From the NCBI GenBank assembly GCA_016280695.1, contig JAEEHG010000030.1, forward strand, positions 1 through 8,365: a stretch of 8,365 bases of DNA, written 5' to 3'. Positions within the stretch are counted from its first letter, which is position 1. Each line of letters begins with the position of its first letter. A model generated the notes under the pieces. The model ran no database searches, was not told the origin of the DNA, and worked only from the letters and a program-made list of their open reading frames with translations. This document shows positions 6,191 to 8,365 of the stretch, piece after piece. The stretch comes from Solobacterium sp. Its GTDB lineage: Bacteria; Bacillota_I; Bacilli_A; Erysipelotrichales; Erysipelotrichaceae. The position numbers and the translations under genes were made by a program.

Positions 6191-6970
6191 ATGTACGGAA
6201 ATAAGGGCATTGCCCGGCTGCTTTATCGTGTATTTACGGTTTTCATGGCCTGTGTGTTCGCACTGGGTGTTTTCAGTTTTGCCACCGTGCCGCAGAAGGC
6301 CCGGGCGGAAGCGGAAGAAATCGAGGAGATGCTGCGGAAGAAGCAGGAAGAGGAAGAAGAGCGGATCCGGCGGGCCCAGGAAGAACTGCTGCGGCAGCAG
6401 AAAGAGGAATATGAGGCCCACAAGGCGATCTATGACCTGCAGGATGCCTACACGGATGCGTCTGAAATGCATGTGACAGGCATCGGGGATTCCGTCATGC
6501 TGGCAGCCCTGACAGAACTGTATGAGGTTTTCCCAAACGGATATTTTGATGCTGTCTTCGGACGGACGATCTACGAGGGGATGAATACGCTGTATTACCT
6601 GGAGGAAAACAATGCCCTGGGTGATGTGATCGTCTTTTCCCTCGGCGCAAATTCCTATATCAATGAAGAGGATGTGGAGGAACTCATCCAGCACAGCGGC
6701 GGCCGGCCGACATTCTGGCTGACCACCGTCGGTGTCACCAATGATTCGAATGAAAAGACCCGCAACGTTGTGGCCCGCCACGATGACGCATATATGGTCG
6801 AATGGGAGGATCTGGCGCTGCAGCATGTCAGTGAATATATCCTCGCTGACGGCCTGCATCCCAATACGGCAGGCTCGAAGGCCTATGCCGAACTGATCCG
6901 GGAAACGATCAACCGGGAAATACTGGAGAACTGGAAACGGAGTTATGACCCGCGGCAGGAAGAGAATTAG
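6191..6970 (+). CDS. Secreted SGNH-fold hydrolase/acyltransferase, partner of a membrane acyltransferase
   Basis: A 259-residue exported protein. Residues about 9-33 are a hydrophobic signal or anchor, with an AxA-type cleavage option after Ala39 (KARA). Residues about 40-75 are a very charged Glu/Arg/Gln-rich coiled coil that could act as a stalk. The SGNH domain follows, with Ser101 in block I (GIGDSV), Gly152-Asn154 in block III (SLGAN) and Asp220/His223 in block V (DGLHPN), so the catalytic triad is complete. It resembles the C-terminal domain of OatA-type enzymes, which moves acetyl groups onto cell-wall or surface glycans. The downstream gene, overlapping by 26 bases, encodes the matching membrane acyl carrier half. 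The start is uncertain: ATG 6191 and an in-frame TTG at 6185 both lack a Shine-Dalgarno. I prefer the ATG, since either keeps the signal segment. The glycan substrate is unknown. Confidence 0.85.
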   Translation: MYGNKGIARLLYRVFTVFMACVFALGVFSFATVPQKARAEAEEIEEMLRKKQEEEEERIRRAQEELLRQQKEEYEAHKAIYDLQDAYTDASEMHVTGIGDSVMLAALTELYEVFPNGYFDAVFGRTIYEGMNTLYYLEENNALGDVIVFSLGANSYINEEDVEELIQHSGGRPTFWLTTVGVTNDSNEKTRNVVARHDDAYMVEWEDLALQHVSEYILADGLHPNTAGSKAYAELIRETINREILENWKRSYDPRQEEN

Positions 6971-7970
6971 CGGCCTGGACGGTCTGCGGACACTGGCCCT
7001 GGCCGGTGTGCTGCTTTATCACGCTTTTCCCCGGCAGGTGCCCGGCGGTTTTTTCGGTGTTGTCATTTTCTTTGTTATAAGCGGGTTTCTGACTGCTTAC
7101 GCCACAGTCAGCCGCGGCCGGATCGGGGTGCTCACTTATTACCGCAGGCGTTTGGTACGATTGTATCCGGCGCTTGTCATTGTCCTGTTTATCACCGTGG
7201 AAGCACTGGCTCTCACGGACCACTTCCGGCTGATCAACGCGCATGAAGAAGTCGCCAGCATCCTCTTCGGATACAACAACTACTGGCAGATTGCCAAACA
7301 GGCAGACTATTTTGCCAATCTCAGCAATACTTCGGCATTTACCCATCTCTGGTATATTGCCGTATTGATTCAGTTCGAACTGTTCTGGCCATGGCTGTAC
7401 CTGGTCTGCCGCCGCAGCGGCAACGGGTTCCGGCTGCTCGGGATTCTGACCCTGATATCACTGTTCATTATGCCGGTCCGGGCGCTGTTTACGGAGGCTT
7501 CCCAGACGGTTCTTTACTACAGTACGGATACCCGCATCCATGCGCTGCTGCTGGGGGCTTTGCTGGGCTGGCAGGCAGCCGGAAGAAAACAGAAAAAGCG
7601 GATGAAACCGCTGCTGGCGCTGATCACCGGGCTGGTTTATGTCATTGTTTCGGTTTACCTGTTCCTGAAGGTTTCCGGCACGGATCCGGCCGTCTGCCGG
7701 TATGGCCTGGTGCTGTATGCGCTGTTTACAGCGGTGATGCTGTGGTGCTGTGTCAACAGCAGAAACCTCGGCCGACTGCTTGATCTGCCGCCTGTGCAGA
7801 AAGTCAGCGCGTACAGTTATGAAATCTATCTCTGGCAGTATCCGGTGCTGTTCCTCTTCAGCCTGAAGGGATGGACAGCCGGGTGGCAGTATGCCCTTCA
7901 GCTGGTTCTGATTGCTGTGCTGAGCGTCTGGACGCATACATTTGTAAACAGGCTGTCAAAACGACACTGA
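6945..7970 (+). CDS. Membrane acyltransferase-3 family protein (OatA-like membrane half)
   Basis: A 341-residue polytopic protein of the acyltransferase_3 family, which carries acyl groups, usually acetyl, across the membrane for modification of peptidoglycan or surface polysaccharide. GLDGLRTLALAGVLLYHAF at residues 10-28 contains the conserved R-x10-H (Arg15, His26). FFGVVIFFVISGFL (36-49) and DTRIHALLLGALLG (195-208) are also family hallmarks. THLWYIAVLIQFELFWP (133-149) fits the HLWSLxxExQFYL block, but Leu141 sits where Glu is usual and Glu145 sits where Tyr is usual. About ten membrane segments fill the length, with no extracellular SGNH domain at the end. The preceding overlapping gene supplies that domain separately. 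GGAAA (6933-6937) is a modest ribosome site, and the 26-base overlap suggests translational coupling. No terminator is seen between its TGA and the next promoter. Confidence 0.88.
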   Translation: MTRGRKRISGLDGLRTLALAGVLLYHAFPRQVPGGFFGVVIFFVISGFLTAYATVSRGRIGVLTYYRRRLVRLYPALVIVLFITVEALALTDHFRLINAHEEVASILFGYNNYWQIAKQADYFANLSNTSAFTHLWYIAVLIQFELFWPWLYLVCRRSGNGFRLLGILTLISLFIMPVRALFTEASQTVLYYSTDTRIHALLLGALLGWQAAGRKQKKRMKPLLALITGLVYVIVSVYLFLKVSGTDPAVCRYGLVLYALFTAVMLWCCVNSRNLGRLLDLPPVQKVSAYSYEIYLWQYPVLFLFSLKGWTAGWQYALQLVLIAVLSVWTHTFVNRLSKRH

Positions 7971-7977
7971 TGAAGCC

Positions 7978-8005
7978 TTGACTTAAATAAACGACGGATT
8001 ATAAT
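7978..8005 (+). promoter_or_regulatory. Promoter for the ArsR-family regulator
   Basis: TTGACT (7978-7983) and a perfect TATAAT (8000-8005) are separated by 16 bases. Transcription should start near 8012, inside the dyad described next. It begins 8 bases after the stop of the acyltransferase gene. Confidence 0.85.
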
Positions 8006-8023
8006 TAAGTCATTACTTAATTA
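8002..8023. promoter_or_regulatory. Operator dyad overlapping the -10 box and start point
   Basis: The arms TAATTAAGT (8002-8010) and ACTTAATTA (8015-8023) are perfect inverted copies around CATT. The dyad covers most of the -10 box and the predicted transcript start, and ends just before the ribosome site. This is the expected place for autorepression by the downstream ArsR-family protein. A further ACTTAA half-site lies in the -35 region (7981-7986). Confidence 0.75.
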
Positions 8024-8035
8024 AAGAGGTGGCTT

Positions 8036-8362
8036 ATGGATCTTGCGATAATATTGAAAGCCCTGGGGGAACCGACCAGGTTTTCTGTTTTTCAGCAATT
8101 ATTGATACGGAAGCACTGTGTCCGGTCTTTGTCCAGGAAACTCGGCATTTCCGAATCGGCTGTTTCCCAGCATATGAAAGTGCTGAAGGAAGCCGGCCTG
8201 GTCTACGGGGAACGGTACGGGTATCACATTCATTATCTGCCGAAGCAGGAAGTTCTGGATGATCTGAGCCGGGCGTTTGCGTCCATGAAGGAACAGTCGG
8301 AAGCACTGTGCCGGGATCCGCTGGTCTGTCAGTGTGAATTCCGCAGGGAGGAAGAGATATGA
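8036..8362 (+). CDS. ArsR/SmtB-family winged-helix repressor
   Basis: A 108-residue regulator starting at ATG 8036, with GAGG 6 bases upstream. Residues about 3-70 form the winged helix: ILKALGEPTRFSVFQQL (6-22) is the family entry, and LGISESAVSQHMKVLKEAGLV (36-56) is the recognition helix region. The wing follows with ERYGYHIHYL (59-68). ArsR proteins dimerise on a dyad and leave DNA when a metal or thiol-reactive ligand binds. The classical CVC pair in helix 3 is reduced to one cysteine here (Cys28, in KHCVR), while Cys92, Cys98 and Cys100 cluster at the C-terminus. A ligand site using these residues is plausible but unproven. The dyad at its own promoter suggests autoregulation. Its TGA overlaps the next ATG, so the following gene is in the same operon and is the likely regulated function. 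Confidence 0.92.
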   Translation: MDLAIILKALGEPTRFSVFQQLLIRKHCVRSLSRKLGISESAVSQHMKVLKEAGLVYGERYGYHIHYLPKQEVLDDLSRAFASMKEQSEALCRDPLVCQCEFRREEEI

Positions 8363-8365
8363 ACC
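8359..8365 (+). CDS. Start of a gene cut by the window edge, coupled to the ArsR gene
   Basis: ATG 8359 overlaps the TGA of the regulator as ATGA and has a strong AGGGAGGA site at 8345-8352 with 6 bases between. Only two full codons (Met-Asn) are visible, so the product cannot be named. As an ArsR operon partner it may be an efflux, detoxification or redox protein. Confidence 0.6.

Noticed and set aside
7458..7937. A 159-codon minus-strand frame
   Set aside because: It is antisense to the acyltransferase gene, with a Gln/His-rich composition typical of shadows.
1..8365. Very frequent GCCGG/CCGGC words across the window
   Set aside because: They occur mostly inside genes in Ala-Gly codon pairs, so codon use explains them better than a dispersed repeat or uptake signal.

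Overview
The window looks like chromosomal DNA from a Gram-positive, probably anaerobic, gut-type Bacillota; an Erysipelotrichia-like lineage is my best guess, but it is only an inference. The reasons are AGGAGG-type ribosome binding sites, intrinsic terminators with U tracts, a heme-free secreted flavin reductase anchored by one N-terminal segment, and an OatA-like cell-envelope acyltransferase pair. The coding DNA is moderately GC-rich. There are no RNA genes, CRISPR arrays, insertion sequences or phage genes. It reads as ordinary dense chromosome, with about eight genes in four transcription units.

Left part (1-4038). The tail of an unrecognised gene (1-213) is followed by a 495-residue polytopic membrane protein (241-1728, + strand). 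This converges on a two-gene ABC exporter unit on the minus strand: an ATPase with an N-terminal membrane domain (2674-4038), then its ABC-2/ABCG-type permease (1740-2681). The two converging units share one hairpin that serves as a bidirectional terminator, and both UAG stop codons lie inside its arms. The membrane protein and the ABC ATPase begin with the same kind of four-helix module (DUF5684-like, W-K-x14-P-G-x3-Y-x-L in both) fused to different partners. This is the most intriguing link in the window.

Middle (4039-6164). A 273-base divergent intergenic region holds promoters on both strands and several repeats. The + strand promoter drives a 598-residue extracellular flavoprotein reductase: a covalent-FMN domain followed by a fumarate-reductase-type FAD domain. 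It ends at a strong terminator. It is probably a terminal reductase for anaerobic respiration that takes electrons from a membrane flavin relay, but no partner gene is present here.

Right part (6171-7970). Two overlapping genes encode a secreted SGNH-fold esterase/acyltransferase and a membrane acyltransferase-3 protein. Together they look like a split version of the one-piece OatA O-acetyltransferase.

End (7978-8365). A clean promoter overlaps a near-perfect dyad and drives a small ArsR-family repressor with an unusual cysteine set. Its stop codon overlaps the start of a further gene cut by the window edge, which is probably its target.
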